Positions 34,641 to 43,201 of a DNA stretch of 64,000 bases are shown here, piece by piece. Both the position numbers and the translations under genes were made by a program. This DNA comes from Microbacterium sp. zg-Y625. Its GTDB lineage: Bacteria > Actinomycetota > Actinomycetes > Actinomycetales > Microbacteriaceae. Location of the stretch: positions 2,666,001 through 2,730,000 of the forward strand of contig NZ_CP126740.1 in assembly GCF_030246925.1 (NCBI RefSeq). Direction: 5' to 3'. The notes beneath the pieces are model-generated. The model saw nothing but the letters and a program-made list of their open reading frames with translations, was not told where the DNA came from and did no database searches. Positions within the stretch are counted from its first letter, which is position 1, and each line of letters starts with the position of its first letter.

Positions 34641-36217
34641 GCATTGTCTCCACGGTCGGTGTTCTGCAGTTCGGACCGGTCGCCCTCGGCGATGAGGGCC
34701 AGCAGGCCCTCGACGGTGAGGTCGTCGTTGGCGAGGTCCGCGACCTTCTGCCTGTCGCGCATCACGACGATGCGGTGGCTCAGGCGCAGCACCTCCTCGA
34801 GCTCGGCGCTGATGTACACGACGCTCATGCCGTTCTCGGCCAGGCCGACGACGAGCTTCTGGATCTCCGCCTTGGCGCCGATGTCGATGCCGCGGGTGGG
34901 TTCGTCCAGGATCAGCAGCCGCGGCGCCACCGCCAGCCAGCGCGCCAGCAGCACCTTCTGCTGATTGCCGCCCGAGAGATTGCGCACAAGGGCATCGGGG
35001 TCGGCGGGGCGGATGTTGAGCGCCTGGATGTAGCTCTCCGCGAGCTCCTGCTGCCGACGGTGCGGGATGGGCCGGAACCAGCCGCGGTCGGCCTGGAGGG
35101 CGAGCACGATGTTGTCGCGCACGGTCAGCTCGTCGACGATCCCCTCGCTGCGGCGGTTCTCGCTGGAGTAGGCGATGCGCTCCGACAGCGCCTGGCGCGG
35201 GGTGCGCAGGCGCCCGGTCTCGCCGCGCACCGCCAGCTCGCCGGTGTCGGCCCGGTCAACGCCCCCCAGCAGCCGCGCGATCTCGGTGCGCCCGGAGCCG
35301 AGGAGTCCGGCGAACCCGACGACCTCCCCCTCGTGGATCGTGAGGTCCATCGGCGCGACGGCGCCCTTGCGCCCGAGCCCGCGGGCCCGGAGGAAGACCG
35401 TCGCGTTGCCGGCATCGGCATCCTCCTTCACCTGCTGCTCCAGGTCTTCGAGGGTCGCGATCTCCTTGCCGATCATCTTGTGCACCAGGTCGATGCGCAG
35501 AAGATCCGGCGTGAGGTACTCCCCCACCAGGCGCCCGTTGCGCAGCACCGTCAGGCGGTCGGCGATCTCGTACACCTGGTCGAGGAAGTGCGAGACGAAG
35601 AGGATCGCCACGCCGCCGTCCTTCAGCGAGCGGATGATGCGGAAGAGCTCCGCCACCTCGTCGGCGTCGAGGCTCGAGGTCGGCTCGTCGAGGATCAGCA
35701 CGCGGGCGTCGATGTTGATCGCCCGGGCGACGGCCACGAGCTGCTGGATCGCCAGCGAGTGCGACCCCAGGAGCGACCCGGGGTCGACGGCGAGCCCCAG
35801 CCCGTCGAGCACCTCGGCCGCCCGCGCCTTCATCCGGCGGGTGTCGATCGCACCCAGCCGCCGAGGCTCCCGCCCCAGCATGATGTTCTCGGCGACGGTC
35901 AGGTTCGGCAGCAGATTCACCTCCTGGTAGACGGTCGAGATGCCGGCCGCCTGCGCCTGGGCCGTGGTGTGGAAGAGCACTTCCTCGCCTCCGAGGCGGA
36001 TGACACCGGAGTCGACCTGATAGACCCCGGTCAGCGCCTTGATGAGGGTGGACTTGCCGGCGCCGTTCTCTCCCATGAGCGAGTGCACCTCACCGGGGAA
36101 CATGCGGAACGAGACGGCATCCAGTGCCCGCACGCCGGGGAACGAGATCGAGATGTCGGTCATCTCGACCACGGGCGGGCCGCCGGCGGGCGCTGCGGGG
36201 CGGGTCGGATCGGTCAT
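34637..36217 (-). CDS. ytfR: Sugar ABC transporter ATPase, tandem-domain YtfR type
   Basis: 526 residues from ATG at 36217; an upstream in-frame start lies within the hairpin-bearing gap and is less likely. Two fused nucleotide-binding domains: Walker A GENGAGKST at about 49-57, Walker B VLILDEPTSSLD; the second half has a degenerate Walker A (GLLGSGRTE), a full signature NLSGGNQQKV and LLILDEPTRGID. This asymmetry is normal for CUT2 ATPases such as RbsA. It drives uptake by the two downstream permeases. Confidence 0.94.
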   Translation of the reverse strand: MTDPTRPAAPAGGPPVVEMTDISISFPGVRALDAVSFRMFPGEVHSLMGENGAGKSTLIKALTGVYQVDSGVIRLGGEEVLFHTTAQAQAAGISTVYQEVNLLPNLTVAENIMLGREPRRLGAIDTRRMKARAAEVLDGLGLAVDPGSLLGSHSLAIQQLVAVARAINIDARVLILDEPTSSLDADEVAELFRIIRSLKDGGVAILFVSHFLDQVYEIADRLTVLRNGRLVGEYLTPDLLRIDLVHKMIGKEIATLEDLEQQVKEDADAGNATVFLRARGLGRKGAVAPMDLTIHEGEVVGFAGLLGSGRTEIARLLGGVDRADTGELAVRGETGRLRTPRQALSERIAYSSENRRSEGIVDELTVRDNIVLALQADRGWFRPIPHRRQQELAESYIQALNIRPADPDALVRNLSGGNQQKVLLARWLAVAPRLLILDEPTRGIDIGAKAEIQKLVVGLAENGMSVVYISAELEEVLRLSHRIVVMRDRQKVADLANDDLTVEGLLALIAEGDRSELQNTDRGDNA

Positions 36218-36255
36218 GCTGTTCTCCGTCGAACGGGCCGGGTGACGTGCGACCA

Positions 36256-36291
36256 GCGAGGGGCGGCTGCCCGGCGGCATCCGCCCCTCGC
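36256..36291 (-). other. Intercistronic hairpin between binding protein and ATPase genes
   Basis: 11-bp perfect stem GCGAGGGGCGG/CCGCCCCTCGC with a 14-base loop, just past the binding-protein stop. It probably raises the binding-protein to transporter ratio by message stabilisation or partial termination. Confidence 0.82.
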
Positions 36292-36301
36292 GTGTCCCAC
36301 G

Positions 36302-37297
36302 TCAGTACTGACGGTCGGGCAGCGCCTCGACGGCCTGCTCCTGGGTGAAGGTCGTCTCCTCCGTGATGATGCGCTTCTCGACCTCGCCACCCTCGTTGAG
36401 GGTGGTGATGATGTCGACGAGCTGCTTTCCGAGAAGCGGCGAGCACTCCACGATGAAGTTGATCTTGCCGTCGGCCAGCGCCTGCATGCCGTCCTTCACG
36501 GCGTCGACGGTGACGATCTTGATGTCCTCCCCAGGCACCATTCCCGCCGCCTCGATCGCCTCGATCGCGCCGAGACCCATGTCGTCGTTGTGCGCGTACA
36601 CGAGGTCGATGTCGGGGTTGGACTTGAGCATCGCCTCCATGACCTGCTTGCCGCCGGCCCGCGTGAAGTCGCCGGTCTGGCTCGCGATGACGGTGAGGTT
36701 GGGGTTGTCGGCGATCACGTCGGCGAAGCCCTCGGCCCGGTCGAGCGCGGGAGCGGCGCCCGTGGTGCCCTCCAGCTGCACGATGTTCACCGGCTCGGTG
36801 GCGTCGGCATACTCGTCCACCACCCACTGGCCGGCCTTCTCGCCCTCGGCGATGAAGTCCGAACCGAGGAACGAGACGTACAGCGACTCGTCCTGCGAAT
36901 CCACGGCGCGGTCGGTGAGGACGACGGGGATGCCGGCGGCTTTGGCCTCGTTGAGCACCGCGTCCCAGCCGGTCTCGACGACCGGAGAGAAGGCGATGTA
37001 GTCGACGCCCTGCTGGATGTAGGAGCGGATCGCCTTGATCTGGTTCTCCTGCTTCTGCTGGGCGTCGGAGAACTTGAGCTCGATGCCGGCGTCTTCGAAG
37101 GCCGCCTGGATGTCCTTGGTGTTGGCGGTGCGCCAGCCGGATTCGGCGCCGACCTGGGCGAAACCGACCACGAGTTCCTCGACGGGCTTCGGTTCCCCCG
37201 ACCCGGCGGCCGTGCCACCGTCACCACCGCTGGCGCAGCCTGCGAGCCCGAGCAGCATGCCTACTGCTGCCGTGACCGCGATGAGCTTCTTCTTCAT
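36302..37297 (-). CDS. ytfQ: Galactofuranose-type sugar-binding lipoprotein, YtfQ family
   Basis: 331 residues from ATG at 37297 with GGAGGTTCGTGCA before it. Lipobox LLGLAGC (Cys23). The mature part is a type I periplasmic-binding fold (VVGFAQVGAESGWRTANT, AFSPVVETGWDAVLNEAK, VYAHNDDMGLGAIEAIEAAG, ITEETTFTQEQA) closely resembling YtfQ, which binds galactofuranose. First gene of the importer operon; transcription starts downstream of two overlapping LacI-type operators about 80 bases before the start. Confidence 0.93.
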   Translation of the reverse strand: MKKKLIAVTAAVGMLLGLAGCASGGDGGTAAGSGEPKPVEELVVGFAQVGAESGWRTANTKDIQAAFEDAGIELKFSDAQQKQENQIKAIRSYIQQGVDYIAFSPVVETGWDAVLNEAKAAGIPVVLTDRAVDSQDESLYVSFLGSDFIAEGEKAGQWVVDEYADATEPVNIVQLEGTTGAAPALDRAEGFADVIADNPNLTVIASQTGDFTRAGGKQVMEAMLKSNPDIDLVYAHNDDMGLGAIEAIEAAGMVPGEDIKIVTVDAVKDGMQALADGKINFIVECSPLLGKQLVDIITTLNEGGEVEKRIITEETTFTQEQAVEALPDRQY

Positions 37298-37376
37298 TGC
37301 ACGAACCTCCTTGTTCCTGCCTCGGCGCACCCGTGCGCCGCGCTGTGATGAGCGCCCGATTCGGGTCGTGCCGAGA

Positions 37377-37403
37377 TGTTAGCGCTCACTGTTAGCGCTC
37401 ACA
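37377..37403. promoter_or_regulatory. Tandem LacI-type operators upstream of ytfQ
   Basis: TGTTAGCGCTCACT (37377-37390) and TGTTAGCGCTCACA (37390-37403) are direct repeats offset by 13 bases, each with an AGCGCT core. Each site is a hybrid of two half-sites, TGTTAGC on one side and GCTCACA on the other. Confidence 0.85.
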
Positions 37404-37457
37404 AGAGGGATTTCCGGCCGATTCGGCAACGAACCGGTAACCGTCGTGGCGTGCGAG

Positions 37458-37979
37458 TCAGGGGGCGCTTGCCAACCGGGCGCCGAGCACCTGGGCGAGC
37501 GCCGCGACGTCGACGGCGCGGCTCGTGTCGACGCGGATGGCATCGGACGTGAGCGGCTCGGCATGCCGCCAGGCGCCCCAGTCGGCCGCGCTCCCCCTGT
37601 CAGCGTGGACGACGTGACCGATCCGCGCCTCGTACCGGGCGCGCGCCAGCTCGACGGGGACATCGCACCAGACCTCCGCGTGCTGCGACCGGCCACATCG
37701 CGCGAGGCCCGCGGCGGCGAAGGCGCGATCTCGGTCGGCGAGCCAGAACGACTCCAGGATCACCGGGCCGGAGAGCCCTGCCGCCACCTCCCACAGGAGG
37801 TCCGCCGCGAGCGGACCGAGGCGAGCCAGCGGGAACGTGGCGGGCACGGCATCCGCCAGCGCCTCCTTGAGGTCGTCCTTCGACACGACCGGCAGGCCCA
37901 GCTCGGCGCCGAGCCTGCGCGCGAGGGTCGACTTGCCCGCGCCGGGCACTCCGTTGACCAGGATCACGCCGTCGCCCAT
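37458..37979 (-). CDS. P-loop small-molecule kinase-like ATPase
   Basis: 173 residues from ATG at 37979. Walker A GVPGAGKST at about residues 10-18; ESFW and a lid-like ARARYEARIGHV segment suggest an AAA_33/gluconate-kinase-like nucleotide kinase fold. Longer frames upstream enter the FtsX gene and are not coding. Substrate unknown. It stands alone, about 50 bases downstream of the ABC permease stop and possibly co-transcribed with it. Confidence 0.85.
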   Translation of the reverse strand: MGDGVILVNGVPGAGKSTLARRLGAELGLPVVSKDDLKEALADAVPATFPLARLGPLAADLLWEVAAGLSGPVILESFWLADRDRAFAAAGLARCGRSQHAEVWCDVPVELARARYEARIGHVVHADRGSAADWGAWRHAEPLTSDAIRVDTSRAVDVAALAQVLGARLASAP

Positions 37980-38029
37980 CGCCCCGCCTCCGCTCCCCTG
38001 CCCGACCACTGCAGGGTAGCGGGCCAGAC

Positions 38030-40900
38030 TCAGGCGATCGCGGTGCGGCGGGTGAGGTCCGGATGCCGGGGCGGCACGAGCCAGGACGCGAGCGCGATCG
38101 CCAGCGGCAGGCCGACGGCGAGCAGCGTGAGCCAGACCCACGGCAGGTCGGTCAGCTGCGGCGGGTTGTAGTTGTTCCCGCTGGCGAGCACGAGGCCCCA
38201 CACCGGCAGGATGCCGGCGACGGCTCCGGTCATCGCTCCCATCCCGGCGATCACGAGTGCCTGCCAGAACGCGATGCCGCGTCGCAGGCGCCGGCTGCCC
38301 CCGACGGCCGCGAGCGTCGCGTCGTCGGGGCGGCGTTCCACCCGTGCGAGCCCGAGAGCCACGGCGCTCGCGGCGACGACGAGCACGGCGGTCGCGCCGA
38401 GGATCAGCCACAGCCAGCCGGCAGGGGCGGGCGGACCGCTCTCCAGGTGCGGGTACATGTAGACGTCAGGGTGCGCGCGGGAGGAACTCTCGGCGTCCGC
38501 CCGCAGGCGATCCAGCTGCGTCACCGACGGCGGCTGGGGGTATGCGGCGACCAGCGTGAGGCCGCCCCGGAGGACGCCGATGTCGTCGGCCGTCTGCGGC
38601 GAGATGACCACTCCCCACGGCAGTGCCTGCGGGAGGTCGATGGCGGCGACGTCGACTTCGTGGCCGTCGCCGGCGTCAGGGTTCCAGCGGTCGGACGAGT
38701 CGCTCTCGACCTGCTCGAGCGTCACGGTGTTCAGCACCACGCGACCGTCAGGGCTCACGAACCGGGGGTCGCTGACGATCGCCGCGCCGCTCCCGAAGGC
38801 CGACCGGACGGAGTCCGGCACGGGCACCCCCAGCACCGCCTCGAGATCGGATGCCGCGACGACGCCGAGCGCGTGGTGGTAGCCGACAGCTGCCCGGGAC
38901 GGGAAGACGCAGTTCGGGTCGGGGTCTGCGTCGCTGCAGGCGACGTAATCCTGCAGCAGCGGCGAAACCAGCGTGCCATCCGTCGGCTTCAGCCGTCCCC
39001 GCTCGTCATACTCGCCGGGCCAGCCCTGCGACCAGACACTCCCGACGGCCGACGGACCGCTGCGCTCGAGCAGCGCCCGACCGCGTTCGTGTGCCTCCTC
39101 CAGTAGGGGGCCCGGATCACCGCCGGACTCACTCGGGTACGCGGTCATCGCCACGCTGCCGAGCGGCCCCTGATGCACCCAGCCGCGTTCGGTGGAACCG
39201 AGGCTCACACCCACGCCGCCGAGGGCCGCGGAGGAGAGGAAGGCGACGGCGGCGATCGCGGCGAACGCGGGGACGATCCTCCCCGGGTTCGCCGCCGCAT
39301 CGCGGCTGGCGATGCGGGACGCGATGCCGAGGGGCGACAGGACGCGGGTGAGCAGCGTCAGCAGCCAGTGGCCGGCGAGGATGACGCCGACCTGCAGCAG
39401 CAGCGGGCCGGCGATGATTCCGATGGTGCCCGCGACCCACAGCGGATGCGGCGTGCCGTCGGCGACGACGGGATCGACCGTGGCGAGCACCGTCCCCGAC
39501 ACCGCAGTGAGACCGACGCCCGCCGCCAGCAGCAGCGAGCCCCACAGCGGCCGGTCGGTGCGCACGCGCACCGGGCGCCGCGCGCCGCGCAGCGCAGCGA
39601 TGACCTCGCCGCGGGTGGCGGCGCGCGCCGGCATCAGCGCGGCGAGCGTGCCGACGATCGCGGCGAACGCGACGACACCGACGAGCGCCGGCCACGGGAC
39701 GTGCAGCCCCCAGAACGCGGCAGCCGAACCGTCGTCGAGCAGGTGCAGGAACAGGATGCCGAGCCCGATGCCGAGTCCGGAGCCGATGACGCCGCCGACC
39801 AGACCCAGCACGGTGCCCTGCAGCAGCACGATACGGAACACGTCTCCGCGACCGGCGCCGACGCTCGCGGCGACAGCGAGCGCGCGCTGCTGTCGCCGGG
39901 CGCTGACGGAGAACGCGGCACCCGCCAGCAGCACCACGAGGTAGCCGCTGAACGCTGCGGCAGCAGCCACGATCGCCACGATCGACCAGACCGAGGCGGC
40001 GGACGAGCCCGGCGCCGCACCGGCCCCCGGGTTGGCGTACAGGTGCCGGTCGAGCACGACGAGGCCTTCGCTGTTGAGCTCTGCCACGTCGTCGGCGGTG
40101 GGACTCCACTCCGGGAGGAACCAGCGCGTGGACGTCACGTCCACCTGCAGGGCCCGGAGTGACGCGGTCGCCGGCAGGAAGACGAGCTCGGCGGCATCCG
40201 GGTCCTCGGCCTGCGTCATGACTCCCGTGATTGTGAAGGATGCCGCAGGCTCGGTGAGCACCAGGTCGTCGCCGACCCGAGCGCCGAGGCGTTGAAGGGC
40301 GCCGGGCGAGACCATCGCCTCGCCAGAGCCCCGCGGCGCGCGGCCGTCGTGGAGTTCGAAGCGTCCGTCGAGGACGGGGTCCCACGCGTCGCCGATGACG
40401 GCGGCGAGCGAGCCGGTGCCGCCCGCGGTCTCTGCGGTGACGGCGCCGAAGCCGATCTCGATCGGGTCGAGTCCGGCCGGCAGCAGCGGCGCGGCGCTCT
40501 CCGGCATCGGCTGCTCCGCGTTCGCCGGGATGCCGGTCATGTCGTCGCGGTCGAGTTCCCACCATGTGGGCTCGTCGAGGTACTGGCGCAGTGACGGATC
40601 GGGGCCGTTCACGATCGCGACCCAGCTATCGGCCTGGCCGAGCTCCGCGGTGAGCGTCTCCTCGGTCGTGGGCACGTGGCTCACGGCGAAGACTATGCCG
40701 CCGGAGACGAGCGCCATCGGCAGCGCGATGAGCGCCACCACGAGCAGGCTCGATGCCCACGCCCGGCGCACCTGCCGCGAGGCGAGGCGCAGGTCGGCGC
40801 GCAGGCGCGGCCACGGTGAGCGACGCTCGGTGGGCGGTCGCTCGGCGGGTTCGGCGGAGGGCGGCTCCGCGAGGTCGGGGGCCGGGGCGGTGACGGTCAT
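38030..40900 (-). CDS. FtsX-like ABC transporter permease (MacB-type, duplicated)
   Basis: 956 residues from ATG at 40900 (ATGA overlap with the ATPase). A first helix at about 48-70, a large extracytoplasmic domain to about 335, then three helices with an FtsX pattern (ALAVAASVGAGRGDVFRIVL); after further helices a second extracytoplasmic domain and a second FtsX block (DATLAAVGGSRRLRRGIAFW). This is the two-module layout of MacB/LolCE-like systems, which move lipids, peptides or drugs by a mechanical cycle rather than by a channel. Substrate unknown. Confidence 0.92.
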   Translation of the reverse strand: MTVTAPAPDLAEPPSAEPAERPPTERRSPWPRLRADLRLASRQVRRAWASSLLVVALIALPMALVSGGIVFAVSHVPTTEETLTAELGQADSWVAIVNGPDPSLRQYLDEPTWWELDRDDMTGIPANAEQPMPESAAPLLPAGLDPIEIGFGAVTAETAGGTGSLAAVIGDAWDPVLDGRFELHDGRAPRGSGEAMVSPGALQRLGARVGDDLVLTEPAASFTITGVMTQAEDPDAAELVFLPATASLRALQVDVTSTRWFLPEWSPTADDVAELNSEGLVVLDRHLYANPGAGAAPGSSAASVWSIVAIVAAAAAFSGYLVVLLAGAAFSVSARRQQRALAVAASVGAGRGDVFRIVLLQGTVLGLVGGVIGSGLGIGLGILFLHLLDDGSAAAFWGLHVPWPALVGVVAFAAIVGTLAALMPARAATRGEVIAALRGARRPVRVRTDRPLWGSLLLAAGVGLTAVSGTVLATVDPVVADGTPHPLWVAGTIGIIAGPLLLQVGVILAGHWLLTLLTRVLSPLGIASRIASRDAAANPGRIVPAFAAIAAVAFLSSAALGGVGVSLGSTERGWVHQGPLGSVAMTAYPSESGGDPGPLLEEAHERGRALLERSGPSAVGSVWSQGWPGEYDERGRLKPTDGTLVSPLLQDYVACSDADPDPNCVFPSRAAVGYHHALGVVAASDLEAVLGVPVPDSVRSAFGSGAAIVSDPRFVSPDGRVVLNTVTLEQVESDSSDRWNPDAGDGHEVDVAAIDLPQALPWGVVISPQTADDIGVLRGGLTLVAAYPQPPSVTQLDRLRADAESSSRAHPDVYMYPHLESGPPAPAGWLWLILGATAVLVVAASAVALGLARVERRPDDATLAAVGGSRRLRRGIAFWQALVIAGMGAMTGAVAGILPVWGLVLASGNNYNPPQLTDLPWVWLTLLAVGLPLAIALASWLVPPRHPDLTRRTAIA

Positions 40901-41628
40901 CGGGCGTCGCTCAGGAGCGACTCGGCGCCGGCGCGGCGGGATTCGTCGACGACCCGGCCGTCGCGCAGGAACACGATGCGATCGGCCCACGCCGCGTGGC
41001 GCGGCTCGTGAGTCACGAGGATGCCGGCGGCACCGGCATCCACTCGCGAGCGCAGCATCTTCATCACGGCCTCTCCCGTCACCGAGTCGAGGGCACCGGT
41101 GGGTTCGTCCGCGAGGATCAGCCGGCGGCCGCCGACGACGGCACGGGCGATCGCGACGCGCTGCTGCTGTCCGCCGGAGAGGTCGTCGGGGTAGGCGTCG
41201 AGCTTGTCCTCGAGACCGACTGCGGCGAGCGCGTCCTTGCCGGCCCGGCGCGCCACCCGGGCCCGGAAGCCGTCGAGCTCCAGCGGCAGCGTGACGTTCT
41301 CCATCGCCGTGAGGGTGGGGATGAGGTTGAAGTCCTGGAAGACGAAGCCCAGCGACTGGCGCCGCAGTCGGGCGAGGTCGCGTGGGGATGCCGTGGAGAG
41401 GTAGGTGCCCTCGACGATGACCTCCCCGGTGGTGGGCTGCTGCAGGCCTCCGGCGATCGACAGCAGCGTCGACTTGCCCGAGCCCGATGCCCCCATCACG
41501 GCGACGAGTTCGCCGCGGGCCACGTCCAGGTCGACGCCGGCCAGTGCGCTGACGGCGGTCTCTCCCACGCCGTACTGCTGCGTGACTCCGACCAGGCGCA
41601 GCACCGACTCGGTGCGCGCACGGGTCAT
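40897..41628 (-). CDS. ABC transporter ATPase (LolD/MacB type)
   Basis: 243 residues. Walker [10 protein letters not shown] at about 46, signature [14 protein letters not shown], Walker [14 protein letters not shown] (the ADEPTGALD form is typical of LolD/MacB), and H-loop VTHEPRHA. Operon PadR-ATPase-permease: it overlaps PadR and the permease by four bases each. Confidence 0.94.
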   Translation of the reverse strand: MTRARTESVLRLVGVTQQYGVGETAVSALAGVDLDVARGELVAVMGASGSGKSTLLSIAGGLQQPTTGEVIVEGTYLSTASPRDLARLRRQSLGFVFQDFNLIPTLTAMENVTLPLELDGFRARVARRAGKDALAAVGLEDKLDAYPDDLSGGQQQRVAIARAVVGGRRLILADEPTGALDSVTGEAVMKMLRSRVDAGAAGILVTHEPRHAAWADRIVFLRDGRVVDESRRAGAESLLSDAR

Positions 41629-42239
41629 CGCGCCGCCGCCGCCGTGGTCGCGGCGGCCTTCGCAGGCCGCCCCCGCTTGGGCTTGTCGGTCGACAGCTCC
41701 AGCGCCATCGCGTGGCGCGGGTGCATCGCGAGGCGCTGCTCGGTGTGGTCGAGCCAGCGCACCTCGGCCTCGGCGGTGAAGATCATGGCATCCACGACGA
41801 GCGACCAGGCGAGCTCTTCGGGACCATCCGGGTCGGCACCGGCGTACTTCGCGCGCTGCAGCTCCTGCAGCTGCGCGAGCGACGCGCGCCGCTGGGTCTG
41901 GATCACTTCGGTGACGTCCACACCCGGGAGGGTGGCCGCGACGGCGAGCTTGATCGCGAGCTCGTCACGGGTGCCCTGGCCGCGCTCGACCGGGGCGGCG
42001 AGCCAGGCGCGCACCTCGGCCCGACCGGCATCCGTGATCTGCCAGTACACGTGCCCCTGCTCGTCGATATCGCCCTTCTCCACGAGCCCGTCGCGCTCCA
42101 GGCGATCGAGGGTGTTGTAGATCTGGCCGACGTTCAGCGGCCAGGTCGATCCGGTGCGACGGTCGAACTCCGCCCGCAGCTGGTAGCCGTAGCACGGCCC
42201 CTGGTCGAGGATCGCCAGCAGGCTCTGTCGTACCGACAT
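41625..42239 (-). CDS. PadR-family transcriptional regulator
   Basis: 204 residues from ATG at 42239. The PadR winged helix is at the N-terminus (LLAILDQGPCYGYQLRAEF, QIYNTLDRLERDGLVEKG, YWQITDAGRAEVRAWL), followed by a helical dimerisation domain (about 105-175) and a basic AT-hook-like tail (KPKRGRPAK). First gene of the operon with the FtsX-type exporter, whose expression it should repress. Two palindromic ATAC/GTAT-rich dyads just upstream fit PadR autoregulation. Confidence 0.94.
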   Translation of the reverse strand: MSVRQSLLAILDQGPCYGYQLRAEFDRRTGSTWPLNVGQIYNTLDRLERDGLVEKGDIDEQGHVYWQITDAGRAEVRAWLAAPVERGQGTRDELAIKLAVAATLPGVDVTEVIQTQRRASLAQLQELQRAKYAGADPDGPEELAWSLVVDAMIFTAEAEVRWLDHTEQRLAMHPRHAMALELSTDKPKRGRPAKAAATTAAAAR

Positions 42240-42256
42240 CGTGTCTCCCGTCACTG

Positions 42257-42293
42257 CATACCGCGTATGTGATTTCTGAGTATATACATACTC
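42257..42293. promoter_or_regulatory. Probable PadR operator, two dyads
   Basis: CATACCGCGTATG (42257-42269) and GAGTATATACATACTC (42278-42293) are perfect inverted repeats 18 and 39 bases upstream of the PadR start. PadR sites are typically ATAC/GTAT dyads. The AT-rich stretch stands out in this GC-rich DNA. Confidence 0.78.
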
Positions 42294-42340
42294 GGTATCG
42301 CTCTCGTGCGCCCCTCGCCCCCGCCCCTCGCCTCCCGCCC

Positions 42341-42399
42341 CTCGCCTGTCGCGGATTGCGGTTACCCGATCGCGCAAGCCGCAGAATGCGACAGGCGAG
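42341..42399 (+). repeat. 59-bp palindromic repeat, copy 3
   Basis: Perfect 12-bp outer arms CTCGCCTGTCGC/GCGACAGGCGAG, with inner GGAT at the left and GAAT at the right, as in the two copies around the endonuclease-like gene. It lies between the divergent PadR and DUF1992 genes with no endonuclease gene beside it. Confidence 0.82.
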
Positions 42400-42449
42400 C
42401 GGCCCCGGCAGAATCACGCCGCGTTAGCGTGGAAGGGCGGGAGGTGGAG

Positions 42450-43070
42450 ATGAGCGAGGATCCTCGACTGGACGCCGCGCGGTACCGCGTCGAGAAGCTG
42501 CAGCGTGAGATGGATGCCGAGGCGGAGGGCGATGCCCCCGCGGAGCCGGAAGCCGCACCGCCGGAGGCCGACCAGGTGCGCTCGAGCCCGGGCGGCTCGA
42601 TGGCGACCGACCGCGCCGCCTTCGTCGAGACCTCGATCCAGCAGGCCATCCGCCGCGGCGACTTCGACGACCTCCCCGGGGCGGGCAAGCCTCTCGAAGG
42701 CCTGGGTGCGCAGCACGACCCGGACTGGTGGATCCGCCGCAAGATCCAGACCGAGAAGCTCACCGGTCTCGGACCGCCGTCCCTCATGCTGCGCACCGAG
42801 CACGCCGAGTTCAGCGAGCGCGCCGACGCGTTCTTCCGGGAGCAGGAGGTGCGCGACTACGTCGCGGACTTCAACCGCCGCGTGATCGAAGCGCGACGCC
42901 AGCTGCAGGGTGGCCCGCCGGTCGTGACGCCCCTGCACGACGTCGAGGAGGAGGTGGCCGCCTGGCACGAGCGCCGCGCGGCGCGGCACGCGGCGGCATC
43001 CGCCACCGCCGAGCCCGAGACCCCGCGCCAGCGCCGGCGCCGGCGCTGGTTGCGACGCTCACGTCCCTGA
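42450..43070 (+). CDS. DUF1992 (DnaJ C28-like) domain protein
   Basis: 206 residues from ATG at 42450 with GGGAGGTGGAG before it. The conserved core is FVETSIQQAIRRGDFDDLPG followed by GKPLEG, about residues 57-85, and the Trp-Trp motif DPDWWIRRKI. Ends in a strongly basic tail (RQRRRRRWLRRSR). DUF1992 is found in bacteria and in eukaryotic DNAJC28; its function is unknown. Confidence 0.9.
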   Translation: MSEDPRLDAARYRVEKLQREMDAEAEGDAPAEPEAAPPEADQVRSSPGGSMATDRAAFVETSIQQAIRRGDFDDLPGAGKPLEGLGAQHDPDWWIRRKIQTEKLTGLGPPSLMLRTEHAEFSERADAFFREQEVRDYVADFNRRVIEARRQLQGGPPVVTPLHDVEEEVAAWHERRAARHAAASATAEPETPRQRRRRRWLRRSRP

Positions 43071-43201
43071 CCCGCGCCGCACTCGGTCGATGCGAGTGGC
43101 CCCTTCCACCCCGCAATGGGCACGTATGCGACGACCGAAGCCACGGCACCGCCCCGGCGCCGGCACGGCGACCGCAGCCCGGGAAGGTAATCTTGCGGGC
43201 G

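Noticed and set aside
43084..43138. Inverted TCGGTCG/CGACCGA arms between the DUF1992 and rnhA genes
   Set aside because: Only 7-bp arms with a 41-bp loop and poor agreement with the 59-bp family; not enough to call a fourth copy.
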